From: Lates calcarifer
Lineage: Eukaryota; Chordata; Actinopteri; Centropomidae
Reading direction: 5' to 3'
DNA length: 64,000 nt
NCBI RefSeq assembly: GCF_001640805.2
Contig: NC_066833.1
Span: 9,986,473-10,050,472 of the forward strand
The translations under genes and the position numbers were made by a program. Every line of letters starts with the position of its first letter. Position 1 is the first letter of the stretch. A model generated the notes under the pieces. The model saw only the letters and a list, made by a program, of their open reading frames with translations, searched no databases and was not told the origin of the DNA. Below, piece after piece: positions 25,201 through 37,639 of the stretch.

Positions 25201-28200
25201 CATAAATACACAGCAAAGACTTTGGTCACACGCATAGTGGCAGGACATGACAAAATACAATAATGTGACTGTTCAAGTATTCCCTGTATTTACATCAGTG
25301 CAGAAATGGAGCAGATAAAAACTTGCGTTAACAATAGCAAATGACAAAGCACAGAAACGACAAAGGAAATAACATTTAGTGTTTTGAGAAACGCCAGCGT
25401 TTTAAAAAATGAATTGCAGCGGCTGAAATTTCAAACCTGTCATACCACATAGAATGAGGAAGCTCAATATTTACATTTTTGTCCCTGCGTGTTTTACCGT
25501 GATTACAAGAAGAAGGGAAAAAAACGACTCTATTAAGCTGACCTCTCCACCCTTTCATGTCAGGAAGGAAGTCATTATAGTTCTTTATACAGCTGACGAG
25601 GCAAGGCCAGTGGAGGGGTAGACTGAACTGGTCCTATGTGCAGACATACCTGCTCTAAGCTGCCCCTGCAGACCATACAGGATACCATGAAATGAGGTTT
25701 GGAACCTCTGAAAACTGAGAAGGCTGAATTAAGAAAATTAGGATAAACTCTACGAGGCTGCGCTTGTGTTACACAAAGAGCTTTTGCCTGTGTGTGTGTG
25801 TCTGCATCTGTGTGTATTTGGCTGGACCTGCATTATCTCTTGAGATCATTTCTTTTTATAAGAAGTGCTGAGGTGAGTAGAGATATGTAAAAACTCACAT
25901 GTGTAAAACGAGTTAAATGGCTGGCCGACAAATTCCTGTCAAACTATTTCAGTTTACTGGTGGCTGAGCTGAGACAACGTCAGGTGTGAGTTATGGGCGA
26001 TGATGTCTGAGGCCGCAGTTTAGGAGGGGATAGATCAGGGGCCTTTGTGCATGAGTGACACTTCAAAACAGTGCATCTATTAGAGTCAGGGTGGTCAGCG
26101 AGGGAAGGGACCGGGAGGGTATGCTTCAGTGGAGAGGACCACCCAAAGCAGACAGTGCACACCACCTCACACCATAGAGTACAGACCAAACTGTAAATTT
26201 CACACTGATTCACACTCCAAATAATGATGAAGGAGCAGTGCTCTCTCTGGCTAATAAATAAGCCGACAGAGGGGAATGCACGAAAAACGGCAGTAATGCG
26301 TCACCTCGAAAAAGCAGATCTATCACGTCTCAAAGAGAACAGGAGAGGGAAGATCTTACTAGAACTCCTGACCCACATGTGCACTGAAGTTTTAGTGAAA
26401 GATCTTTAAAGACAAAATATGGCAAACCTGAAAACATCAATGCTTGAAAAACAGATTGTGCAGTGTCTGTTTTCTGCAGTAACCTAAGTCTACATGGTCT
26501 GCAAGAGTTCACTAAAAGTTAGTTCCCAAGATGGCAGATATCCTCAAACTGCACACAGCACAAAGAAGTCTGTAATAAAAAACATTAAGCATACCTTAGA
26601 TATTGAGCAACTTCAGAAAACAAGCTCATTTTACTCCAGACATCTTGATGTGTGTATCGGTTGTGTGTGGTCTGTTAGAGGCCATACTTGCTTGTCTGAT
26701 TATCAGCCCTTCAGCTTCACTGAAGGGGAACATTTTTGTGGTTTCGAGGCGGCGCAATTACACCTCTCCACTCCATTTGTTTATATCTTTCTTTTGATAA
26801 TAACCAGTGTTGCACTGGGCATTTCACTATGATCAAAATGCTTACCCTGGGAAGCAAACTTTCCAGAGAGAACGGCTGGTAGAACTGATGAGTGGAACAA
26901 CTCATTGACTCTTGAGTCAACCAGGCTGATACTGCCCTCTAGTGGAGATGGAAAATAACTACTGCTAAAACAGTACAGACCTGCTCTTTAGATTTGGGGG
27001 AGGATGGCGACAGTTCATAGTCTTTCTTGGTCTCAAGGATCTTTTTCACAAGGCCACCTACAGTGAGAGAAACAGTGAGTGGAGAAGTGAAAGATTTATT
27101 TGCTCAAACCACCAGGTGGGAGAGAAATCAGAAGGCATTATTGCTGCTTTCGAAATAAGTGGGGAACCAAAAAGAAAAGTGATTGTACCGTGTTTCTCTT
27201 CACTGTCAAGTCCCTGTGCAGGATCCTGTGATAGAAAAAAAAGGTCAATACCTATCCCACACTTATGTTTCTCCATGGTATTTGAACAACTTACTGTTCA
27301 AGCCACTTACCACCTCCATCTCAGGAGCATCTGGGGGTGGAGGGACAGCCTCCTCCACAAGGAACTGCTCATCTTCATCCTCCTCATCCTCAGACAGCTT
27401 CTTCCCATCCATGATGACAGGTGCTGAGGGCTTGGCACTTGACAGTCTGGAAGACAGACAAAGAGCCTGACTCATTTCTAACTGAAAACTTTTATGGTAT
27501 GTACTGTATGGGAGACATATGCCATCTTGTGGACACTTGGATCAGATGTAACTGCTGGTTGACTGGTTAGACTTGCTCCACTCGTTCCAATAACAATATC
27601 CTCATCCAGTGAGTTTTCTCCATTTGGTTTAATAATCTAAATGACCAATAAATATTGACAAAGAAAAGGAGGTGTTTGTCCTGCCCAGTACAAGTCAGAT
27701 TTATGTCATGTGTGTTATGTATGTTGAAGTCACCTCTCTGAGTTCACATCAGTGTAACTCTCCTGCCTCTTGACTCGAGGAGGCGCTGGGCGAGCACTGC
27801 TGGGTCGGGCAAATCGTCTGTTGCTGTAGGATTAAAAGATTGCACTTATTACTGAAATAAGCTGTTAGACTAACAACGTTAAAACTAAATATGTTCACAT
27901 TTATACGAGTAATTTGTGTTTAGTTTCACAAGCTACGTTATTATTCCTTGACTTCTTTTTACGAGAATAATTCTCTGTTAACAGCTCTGTGACGTTTTGC
28001 CAAATGTCGTCTTTGTGACAGCTACACTGAGTCAAACTGTTGCTTGGAACAATAAACATTCACAGTATTAATAACAGTAAAGCTGCTGTAACACAGCTGC
28101 CCAACCAATTTTAGCCGATTAGTCAGTTAAAGAACAGAACACTCACAATTATCCAAATTAAGCCAATTATTCAACTGTATAATCCACTGGAACTGATCCT

Positions 28201-31200
28201 GGATTGGTTTCAGAGGCAAAACGAAAACAATTTAAAATAAATAAATAAAGTAATATAAGAGAATATGATGCAATAACAGTCAAATAGAACCTCTAAAATG
28301 ACTTCATTACTATAATTAGTTGACTCAACATTGCCCAGACACACTCTCATCAAAACAGCCTGAGCTTCATAAATGTAATGTTCATTTTATGACAATTGTG
28401 CAGTACTGCATTATACTGAATACAGCTGAGGTACTGGTCACAGCATGTACATGTATGTATACATGTTTGACAGAAAAATAAGAGAGTCGATTAAGTAGTT
28501 GAAGAGAGCGATGGAGGATTATGATATTTAATGAAAGTGGTGTTTTTTTGTTAGTTCGATTTGTATCCTGTACAGTACTGATTCCTGTCTCTGTCTCCTG
28601 CCACTCGCCATGTGGCCACCACATGTCCTCCGACTTCCCTCCCCATCCCAATCACCTGTCTTCTACTCTCTATTACCAGACCTTTCTTTCCTACCTACAC
28701 ACTAGTCTGTTCCCTGGTTGTCAAGTTCCTTGTGGACTGCTGTCTAGTCATCCTGCCAGTTATCTGTTCTTTGTTCCTGTTACCTGAACCCACCCAGCTA
28801 CAAGTTTTCTTGCAAGTCTGCAGTTGGGTCCTCCCTACCTTTGCTCCATACGCCAACTGTGACAACCTCAGGGAAGTGTTTGCAAAGTGAGTGAAGCTGT
28901 TGACTGTACCGACCTGGAAGCCACGTCAGATGGACCTGAGGAGCCTGCAGCGTCTCCATTTTCCTGAGGGACAGGTTTCTGGGCTGACTGAGCATCTCCA
29001 TCTGTGAAAGGACAACAACTTGTATCTGAATTCTTTCATATGCTTTAAAAAGTAACTTGATACCTCCTGAAAATGCCTTGCCTCTACTGAACTTCAGTGA
29101 CTCACCTCCACACCTGAACGCAGTGATGTACAGCTGTACTTCAGGATCAAGTGAAATGATGCTGGGTGTGGTTACAGGTTCAACAGGGAACGTTTCTGAC
29201 CACACCAGAGGTGAAGCAGGTTTGGAGCTTTTTAGCCTGGCGTTAAGTTACACTATAAGATCTGAGCAGATATGCTGTTTCATTGTCCGCTGAATTATTA
29301 AATAACCTAAAAAACAGAACTCATACTGTGTCCCTTTTTTTAGAATAAACCTCCAGCTGTTATTAGGGAAGTCAGCCAGTTGTACTGCTGCTCTCTGTTG
29401 TGCTGCGAGCCTGAAGTCTGACCCTGACCTGCTCTTGTTTTCTGTTTGTGCACTTTGTTGTGAACCTGCTGGTGTCATCTCTTGCTTGCAAAAACAGACA
29501 GACTTTGCTCTCTTTTCTCCTGGATTTAGAATGATGTGAAGACTGACTACAGCAGTAGAGTTTATCCCTTTTGGACTTCACTGAACTTTTCTGGAATTTC
29601 TAAAAACCCTTACAACTTTCTGTTTATTTATGCAAATGTCTTTTTCCCATGTATGGTTCCTCATCTACTGCACACCCAGACAGTTTGGGCTGGGTTGGGA
29701 ACTGTTGCTACTGCCTGTAAAGACCATTGAGACACTATCTGATATTGGGCTTTACAAATAAACTTGACTGACTTGCTCATATGCTTTACCAAAGAATATC
29801 GTTGCCCTTAATCACTGGGTGAGTCACTTGATCACTCACTCCCTCTCTGACTCAGTGTGGAGCCTGAACCCAATGGAGCATTCTGACATTTTGGGGAGAA
29901 GGCATTTCTGTGCTGCTTTACCCTGAGCCAGATTAGCAGATAAATTCATTTTAAGCCTTGTGCTTTCAGTATGGAGGTGGTTAACATAGCTGCCAGGGTT
30001 TCTTTCAGGATTTTACATTGAAAGTCATCATCAAATGTATGGGTTATTTGATGTATGTAGGGGAGTGATCAATATCACTACTCTCTCAGTTATTGCAGCT
30101 TAACATGGCAATCCTCAATATGCATCTTGGATCAAGTGCAGCAAATCCCCTTTCATGTTCATCCCATTTCCACTGGAAAAATCCTTGTGTGAATATTTAA
30201 AACCTTTATATGCTCCTCTTTGTGTGTAGCTGCGTAAGAGAGCCAGAGGACACTTACCTCCCTCACTGTCAGATTCATCTGTTGAGCAAAAGACAAGGCA
30301 TTGTTGGTGTCCTTTCTGATATAACTATGAAAATAATTACAGTGCTCAGTTATTATTCTCATGTGACATTCTAAGTGTAGACTCTGAAGAACAGATGAAG
30401 AGGCTGTGTATCTTTGCAATTTTTAGCAAACTGTGTTTGTGGAAAACCTTTTCTCAATGTCAGTTCTATGAGGCTTATATTGCCTCTGCCAACAGAGATC
30501 ATGATGAGTCACTCCTACCTCCCACTAAAGAAACTAGTCAGTGATTTTATTAGACAAGTGGAAAGCAAACAGAAAGCAGTCAACTATAAAATCAGTTTGG
30601 ATGCACTAAAAAGCCCGTCTGTCAATGATTAAAGTACAGTTAGTAACATTACATTAGACATCTGTAGTAACTAAGTGAGATGTCCCTCATTGGAACAGGT
30701 GTTTAAAATAGGGGAAGGATGAGTTTGGGCCGTTACCTTGACCTCCAATTTTAGGTCTCCGCCTCTGCCCTTTGGCAGATGAAGGCCGAGGTATTCTAGC
30801 TGGACTGTCAGTCTGTAAGAGGAGGAAAGAGAAGAAAGATACAGCTTTAGGATAATAAGCACTGAAGGCAACACGTCACTCACTAATGATTAGGATAGTG
30901 TGGAAAAGCCTAATAATTTAGTAGCATGTAGCATTAGTCTAGAACAGCAAACAAGCAAGAGCAGTTTCCTTTTGGAAAAGCAAAACGACAGAATGAGCTT
31001 TGGAAGCTTCAATAACAGAAATGTAACAGCAGTAAAATAAAGCCAGAAATTGAGCTATAAATTGTAATATAACTGCGCTTTGTAACCAACTCCTCCTCAT
31101 GATTGGCGGTTTTATGTTTAACTGAACACTCAAACCATGCTACATATTTCCAAACCAACATTTCATCTTTGAAATGGCTTTCTAACATCTGAACAAGCAA

Positions 31201-34200
31201 GTTAGTGAACTCAGTTGTTTTACAGCTGACGTATGGAGCTAAAACATACAGCATGCCTCGTGTCATTAATAAGTCTGACAGCAAACAGGCCAGATGTAGG
31301 TTTAGCATTTCACATGTGATCCACAGCGAACAGTTGCATGGCTCACACACAGGGAATTCCCTCATGGCAGCAGTACAGATGTAAAATGCATGGTTAAAAG
31401 CAGAGTGCGTATCATTTTACAAACTAAAGCCAGAGGCATGCGAGTTGCTCGTGAATGGCGACAGCTTGCAAAAATTCATATTGGATTGTTACGGCACTAA
31501 GTGATGCATCGTTTTCTGAAATAAAAAAGTGTTTTTTAGCCATTAAATAAGGGACACTAAGTTCTTACCTGGTTTTCAACTGCTTCTGCAGGCTGCACAC
31601 AGCAAAGAACACAGCATTATGCCACGTCACATTTATCAATTACACAAATTACAAATAGAAGGGAGCAAGACCTGACATGTCTTATGCACTATAGCCCATA
31701 TAAGCAGTAAACCAAGCAGCCAGCCACCCAAAGGCAATCTAACACTAAAATTTCTGCTATATACAGGTCTCATTCTCTACTCTCTGCAAGGTTGAATACC
31801 TCTTCAGTTGAATTTGGTTCCTTGGAAGAATGAGAGGCACATCAGAAAAAAATCAGATTTTTAAAAAAATAAAACCTGCATAAGATGTGTTAAATTTTTT
31901 AAATATGTGAACAGACAAAACGAGCATCTAACTATGTTTCTTTAAAACTCTCTGTGACAGATGTAATATTAGGTCTAAGTGTAAAAGTGTGCACTTTAGA
32001 CTAAAGAAGAGAACTTACAGCTGGCACAGGTTTGGCTGTTTTGCTGGGCTCGTCAGGGCTGGAGGTTTGCTGTGGTTCCTCTGATACTCTGGCCTGAGCA
32101 CAAACATACACATTAAATGTAAACACTGGCGTTTGTTGCAAACATGTAAGATGTGTGTGGGCTGAAGAGACACACCTTGCTATTGCCATTCTCTACAGTT
32201 TTGTTCCTCTCTTCCCCCTCTTTGTGTCGCTCTCTCTCCTTCTCCCGCTCTTTGTCTCTGTCTCTTCGTTTGTCCTTGTCTCTTTCCCGGTCTCTGTGCG
32301 AATCTCTCTCTCTTGTCTTTTCCCGGTCTTTATCCTTCTCTTTGTCTTTTTCCCTTTCTCTATCTCTCTCTCTGTCCTTCTCCTTGTCCCTGTCTTTAAC
32401 TCGTCCTTTATCTCTATCCTTGTCTCGCTCCCGGTCTCGGCTCTTGTCTTTGTCGCGGTCTTTGCCACGGTCCTGTTCACTGCGGTGGTGCTTGTCAGAG
32501 CGTTCCCTGTCCCGGTGGTGCTCTTTCTCCCCATCTCTATGGCGACTCTCCTGCTCTTTGGGCTGGTCTGGGTCCTTCTGGTCCCGGCTCCCGCTGCGCT
32601 CTGTAATTTTCTTCTTCTCCTGGAACAGTTCAAAACAAAACAAAGCGTGAGGATTTACTTTTAGCCAAAGACATATGCTGGGAAACTCACCATTCATCAA
32701 GGCTAACACAGAAAATACATTTCACACCAGATGAGGGATTTAGCAGTGGGGAACATTTAAAATTCCACACTTTGAGAGGGGCTGAGGACTCTCACCTCTC
32801 TATCCAGGTGACGCTCACGTCCTCTATTCTCCTTGTCCTGGGACCTGGAGGTGCTGGCCTTGGTCTTCATGTCCACCTTTTCTCCTGCAAGTACTCGCTT
32901 CACTGCATCATCACTGGGCATCTACAGATTAATTTTAGGAGAGCCACTCAATTTTATGCAGCAACACTGTTAATGAATAACATTTACTCTTGTTCCCTCT
33001 ATAAAACGTCCTTAAGCAAAATGCTAAAACTGGTCCATGGAGAGGAGAAATACTACTTTCAGAACAAGTGCACATTAAAGACATTCTCATGTTTTCGTTA
33101 AGTTCTCAATTCCTTTGTATCATACAAGTTAAAAACACCATCTCTATTACAGTTGTAACCAGATGGCTTCAACGCCGCAGTGATGTTGCATAAAATCTGA
33201 GAGGAAGACATTTAAAGTGCTAAGAATCGTCTACATGACATGATATCAAAATACAGCTATCCCCCAGGCACCAGCTCATCTGTTTACACTCCATCTCCAG
33301 GGTGCAATTAAAATATTTCAAAGTTCCCCCTGAGGCAGCTGAACAGTTTTCTCAAGAGTCTAATATTTTAATGTGAAAAATAACACACACTTAATTTTCC
33401 TTTTTACGTGGTGCCATATATTTGTGTCTCCAGCATAACATAGATAAAATTGTCAATGAATGAATTTGAAAAATTGGAGGATTGGAATGTTAGTGTTTTA
33501 AACTTCACAGTCAGCTTTTCAGTGTGTGTGTTTAATCTTCTGAGAACACAGACCTTGTTGAGGCAGCACTTGGCGATGACCTGCAGGAGCTCATTGGTTT
33601 TCTCAGGCTCATGGCCAGCCACAATGCGTGCTGGCTTTGCTGCCAGGGGCTCACCACTCACCAGCATCACGACATCTATGGCTTTCTGGAGGAAGGCTAT
33701 CTTAGAATCCTTATCCTAGAAAGATAAAAGACGTTTTGATAACCAAGAGAGTGCACAATATGGTTGTTAAAGTAAAAGGACTCCAATGGGAGTTATTTTC
33801 CAACACACTTAAGAATGATTAAGCCCCTGAGATATGCATATCCCTGCAGAGTTCAACACAAGCCACATAATAACATGCTACAGTTCTACATACCATGAAT
33901 AGTTGTGCATAGTTGCAAAGTTGCAAACTCGGTCCAACTTTTTTCAATCTGTCCTTACACTTTTTCACTATAATTAGCCCAATAATCACAATTTATGTGC
34001 ACCATTTAACTCTAATTCCTCTCTACATGTATTCAAGTAAGCCTTGCTTCATTTTGTATTGTCAGCTACCCTGTACTGCACAGTTTTTAATGGCGTACGG
34101 TAAAGCCAAAGATTATTTTTCCACAGTACGGACAATAAAGTTCCTTACATTAATATTAACATTAACATTCTAGTAGGCATGTAAAAAGAACAGACACTAT

Positions 34201-36825
34201 TCCAGACAAATGACCCGGTTAAGCAGAGCTTCTAGTCTATCAGGCCGCTACATCTGAGAAGCCTGCCAACTGTGTAACATAAGTACTTGTAGTTTGTGCA
34301 GCCACCTGGCTATAACATCACAATAGGCAAGGCTGCAGAGGCTTTCCAGGCAATTAATACATCACATAATTTACACAAGAAGTTTTTTGAAACTTTTCAG
34401 AAAACTTCAGATGATAGATGAAAAGAATTCTATTATTGTGGAGGCACATCAATGTGATCTTTAAAAATATGAGAATTGTGAGTACATTATGAGAATTACA
34501 TTCAAATAGTAACGGACACACAGTGTTAACCTGGTTGATAATTTAGCTAAAACTAAGTGTTAAGTTTAAGTATTGACTGAAAAATTCCTCATCTAGTTCA
34601 TAAAGCACTACATAGTCTGGCACAGAAATATGTGTCAGACATACTGTACTTTTGGTGAAGCCTTTTTGAAGTGCATGGCGAAAACTTTTGGTGAGTCCAT
34701 TTAGCTCTTGTAACATGCCAAATGATCTGGAAGAAGGTTTCGGTAGAATATTTAATTAGAATTAATTGGCCTTCAAGTTGTGAGTCACTTCGTTCTGAGC
34801 ACTAACATATATCTGAGCGTTTTCTCCTAGCCTAGCACCTTCCAGTCCAGTATTAATTTGGGGTGAGCTGTCAAACAGCAGACTTGAGTTCTGACACCTT
34901 GACAGGCCCTCTTAGTCATGTCCTGCCAGATCCTCTCACTCAGAGTGTGTTACACAGGCAGTGTGTAGGGTTACCTCCACACCCAGACACCCTTCAGACT
35001 GTCCCATGTAACACACAGGTGATCTTCTACGCAAGTAATACTGCTGCTTAGGACATTAATATATATTCTGTACAAAAGAAAGTGCATAATCAGACAAATT
35101 AACACAAGAAGAACACTACTGACCTAAGAATACTGATATCAGGAGGCTAGAGATTAGAAAAACAATCAAACAGAAAATAATAGCCAGAGAGTCTAGCCAG
35201 GTGGACTGAGTGTAGTCAACTTACCTTAACATTATCTGACTTCATTTCATTCTCTCCATATAGCCCTTTCATAAACCCAGTGGTCCTGATGACCTGAGAG
35301 TGGGGGAAATAAAGGTGTAATTATTACATAATCTGCAGTATCAACCATTTCATCCACTGTGTGGAGATCTTTTCTATCATTATCTACTTAAAGCCTAAAA
35401 TACTATATATAAATACTATAAACCACCATTAAGCAGTTTTGTACCCAATTCCAGAATATATTTATATGAGTCCCAGTATGTAGCCCCAGGGATTTTCTAA
35501 TGTACGCTAATTTGATAAAAATCAAAATAGTACATTTCTTCTATAACTAGTCAAAATTCAGTTGTTGGATAGACCAATCCTAAAGTCAAACGCATTTCTA
35601 ATCAGAGGAAAGGAGTCACACATGTCGACACGCTTCCCTTTATCAAATATACATGAACCTACGGTGAAATATGAGGCTGCCCAACAGGTGGAGAGTGAGA
35701 ATGAGACCTCACTTCTGTTTAGAAAAGTGAAACAGATTTTTACTCTGCTTTACATTTAAGGTCAAAGGATTCTGTTGTGTGTAACAATGTAACAAAGAAG
35801 AAAAAGAAAATGTGGTTTTGTGAGTTATCCAGAGACTGCTTGTGAGTAGTAGGTGGTAGCTGACCCCGGTCTGTACCTGACCTCTTCACCTGAGAGTAAC
35901 AGCTGCTAAACCAATCCCAACTGCATGGGCAAGAGACATTTTACTGCAGACTTCATCACCAAGCTTCAGGTGTATCTGTAACTTACTCATACACGCATAT
36001 GTACCTTAACTTATTTTGCAGCTTTGGGACAGCTCTGAGGAGCACAATCTGAATCAAGGAACGGCAACAACGTTTTGTACATTTACAGCAACTAAATAAA
36101 TCAAAACATAACGTAGCTAACCCTCTATTTCCCCTCTTATCGAACAGCACAGCTGCGATAAGCTGCTCAGCATCCCTGATCTCAACGTGACGGGTTCTGA
36201 GAGGCAGACACATTTAGGCCAACGTAGGATTCACAATCGTTTCACCCCGGTTAGCTAACCACAATGGACAAAAATTGGTTTGTTGATCCCTGTGCGGGCT
36301 CAGGTCGTGCCTAGCAACTAGACGACGCTGTTGACATGGCTAGCTAACTAGCTAACCTGCAGTATTAACAACTTACTACTGTATTACTGGTGAACGTTAG
36401 CAATTCTTCGGTCGATGATTGACCTTAATGACTCGGCCAACCTTATTCGTGATACGACAGATAATATGATAGCTATGGAGGCAGTAACGGATCAACGAAG
36501 TTAATGTTACTTAACTTAGTTGGTTAGCTTAGTTCATGCTAACGGTGGTGTATTAGCTAGCCAACTGGCTCACTTATGTGTGTTTTAAATGACACTCGCA
36601 CCGTTGGAATTATACTTATTTTATACACGAGGACTAAATATGCTTTTAGTTAAACAAATGTAAGCTTGCTAACCTAACGTAGCATTAGCAGATAAGTCTC
36701 ACCTCACTGAAGATGTCGTGGAGGTATCGAAACGGGGGCTTGCTAAGCAGTTTCTCCGTGAGAGGCGGTTTCTTTATCACTTTGCCCAGCGTGTCCTGGG
36801 TCTTTTTGACCACTGCCGCATTCAT
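21220..36825 (-). CDS. traf3ip1: TRAF3-interacting protein 1 / intraflagellar transport protein IFT54, complete, 17 coding exons
   Basis: IFT-B subunit that binds tubulin or microtubules and is needed for cilium assembly. Minus-strand join: 36825-36703, 35293-35225, 33715-33554, 32921-32796, 32619-32176, 32093-32019, 31820-31800, 31592-31569, 30812-30737, 30278-30258, 29001-28914, 27823-27734, 27446-27311, 27225-27189, 27057-26981, 21793-21576, 21385-21220. All phases fit and give 650 aa. Residues 1-130 are the CH-like N-terminal domain (starts [19 protein letters not shown], later [21 protein letters not shown]). Residues 161-308 (exon 5) are a K/D/R/E repeat. Residues about 440-470 are acidic ([11 protein letters not shown]). 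Residues 524-650 form the conserved C-terminal coiled coil ([37 protein letters not shown]). Intron 15 is 5.2 kb. Possible minus-strand AATAAA signals lie near 21.02, 20.99 and 18.77 kb. Confidence 0.98.
21794..26980 (-). other. traf3ip1 intron 15 (5.2 kb)
   Basis: The largest intron of traf3ip1. ORFs near 22.6-23.5 kb have no recognisable similarity or splice structure and overlap a (TG)n run at 22251-22278. Stretches at about 23690-23960 and 24540-24845 are non-repetitive and resemble conserved non-coding elements, which is inference only. The rest holds nothing recognisable. Confidence 0.6.
22251..22278. repeat. (TG)n microsatellite in traf3ip1 intron 15
   Basis: Uninterrupted TG dinucleotides, 14 units, ending in GCGCGC. 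Confidence 0.95.
29690..29775 (+). mobile_element. Retrotransposon 3' tail in traf3ip1 intron 10
   Basis: The sequence CTGTAAAGACCATTGAGACA followed by TTGGGCTTTACAAATAAACTTGACTGACTTG resembles the 3' ends of fish LINE/SINE families, which read TGTAAAGCACTTTGAGAC...GCTATATAAATAAA followed by short tail repeats. It is antisense to traf3ip1. The upstream boundary is not visible, and 29390-29690 may belong to the same insertion. Confidence 0.45.
32200..32420 (-). repeat. Low-complexity K/D/R/E-coding polypurine tract in traf3ip1 exon 5
   Basis: The minus strand is dominated by GAxAAA/GACAGG-type codons and encodes alternating Arg, Asp, Lys and Glu. The plus strand is accordingly a C/T-rich tract. 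This creates long artificial Ser/Leu/Arg-rich ORFs on the plus strand that are not genes. The charged linker is a standard feature of IFT54 proteins and varies in length between species. Confidence 0.85.
34020..34172 (+). mobile_element. Probable retrotransposon 3' tail in traf3ip1 intron 2
   Basis: A T-rich stretch leads to CAGTACGGACAATAAAGTTCC and then a short imperfect tandem of TTAACA/TTAATA units. This is the layout of fish non-LTR retrotransposon tails (a variant of GGGACAAATAAAG followed by simple repeats). No coding part is preserved. Confidence 0.4.
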
Positions 36826-37059
36826 GACAGCAGAAGAAAGTAAAGCGAAGTAATTTTAGCGCAGAGCCGACAACAGAAAAGTAATCCGGAGTGAAAAAAA
36901 CTGGTTGGCTCTGTCGCCTGGTTGCTATGTCAATATTCTGCAATCCCACAGTGCATCATTGCCGAGGACTGCGCCTGCGCCGAGGGTTTACCGTTGCTAA
37001 GCGCTACCTGTGTCCATAGCAACAGCTAACAATCTGCAACAAAACTGTGGTAGGGTACT

Positions 37060-37129
<70 letters not shown>
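37060..37129. repeat. (GATA)n microsatellite, about 17 units
   Basis: Seventy bases of perfect GATA tetranucleotide between the divergent traf3ip1 and agr promoters. Confidence 0.97.
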
Positions 37130-37477
37130 CAGTAAACACAGTCTGTGCCATATTATTACACAAAAACACTCGAAAATAAAAGCCCATGTATGCTGATATA
37201 CTGATATACCATAAATATGTATGTGTATATATGCAGCATATAGGCAGTTTAGTTTCAGTACTATATAACCAGAGTCATAAGAACTTTCTGCAACAGATGA
37301 TAATGTGAATTTAAATGATAAGCGACGGCCTTCCACATCAGCGTTATGATTTTTTTTAAATATTATTTTTCACCAACTGTGAGACCCCGGCTGAAAGTGC
37401 ATATTTGACAATAGCCAACTTGTCATCAACCAGTCTGTATGATTCTGTACCTGCAGGTGTTACAGCATTTCCACTAT

Positions 37478-37498
37478 GTGTGTGTGTGTGTGTGTGTC
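37478..37498. repeat. (GT)n microsatellite upstream of agr
   Basis: Short uninterrupted GT run, about 10 units, just upstream of the agr TATA-like box. Confidence 0.9.
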
Positions 37499-37549
37499 TC
37501 AATGGGGGATCAACCTTCTTTATTTATAGCACACTACTTTGATATACCT

Positions 37550-37639
37550 GTTTGGTGAGTTCAGTTGAGAGAGGCATCTGACAAAAGGGAAGTGTATCAG
37601 AGTGCGAGTGCAGATTGCTTGTTGCTTCTTGCTGTCAAG
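37550..37639 (+). other. Probable non-coding first exon of agr
   Basis: The sequence ends at CTGTCAAG followed by a consensus GTAAGA donor at 37640. The coding exon begins after a CACTGCAG acceptor at 38268, with the ATG 22 bases into that exon. The transcription start is placed only roughly, about 30 bases beyond the TATA-like motif at 37521-37529. Confidence 0.5.

Noticed and set aside
28540..28890. C/T-rich stretch near traf3ip1 exon 11 that could be a transposon fragment
   Set aside because: Texture resembles some fish repeats, but no ends, coding remnants or target duplications could be identified.
32153..32664. Two long plus-strand ORFs (165 and 169 codons), Ser/Leu/Arg-rich
   Set aside because: They are the antisense of the K/D/R/E-coding exon 5 of traf3ip1; low complexity, with no similarity and no splice context.
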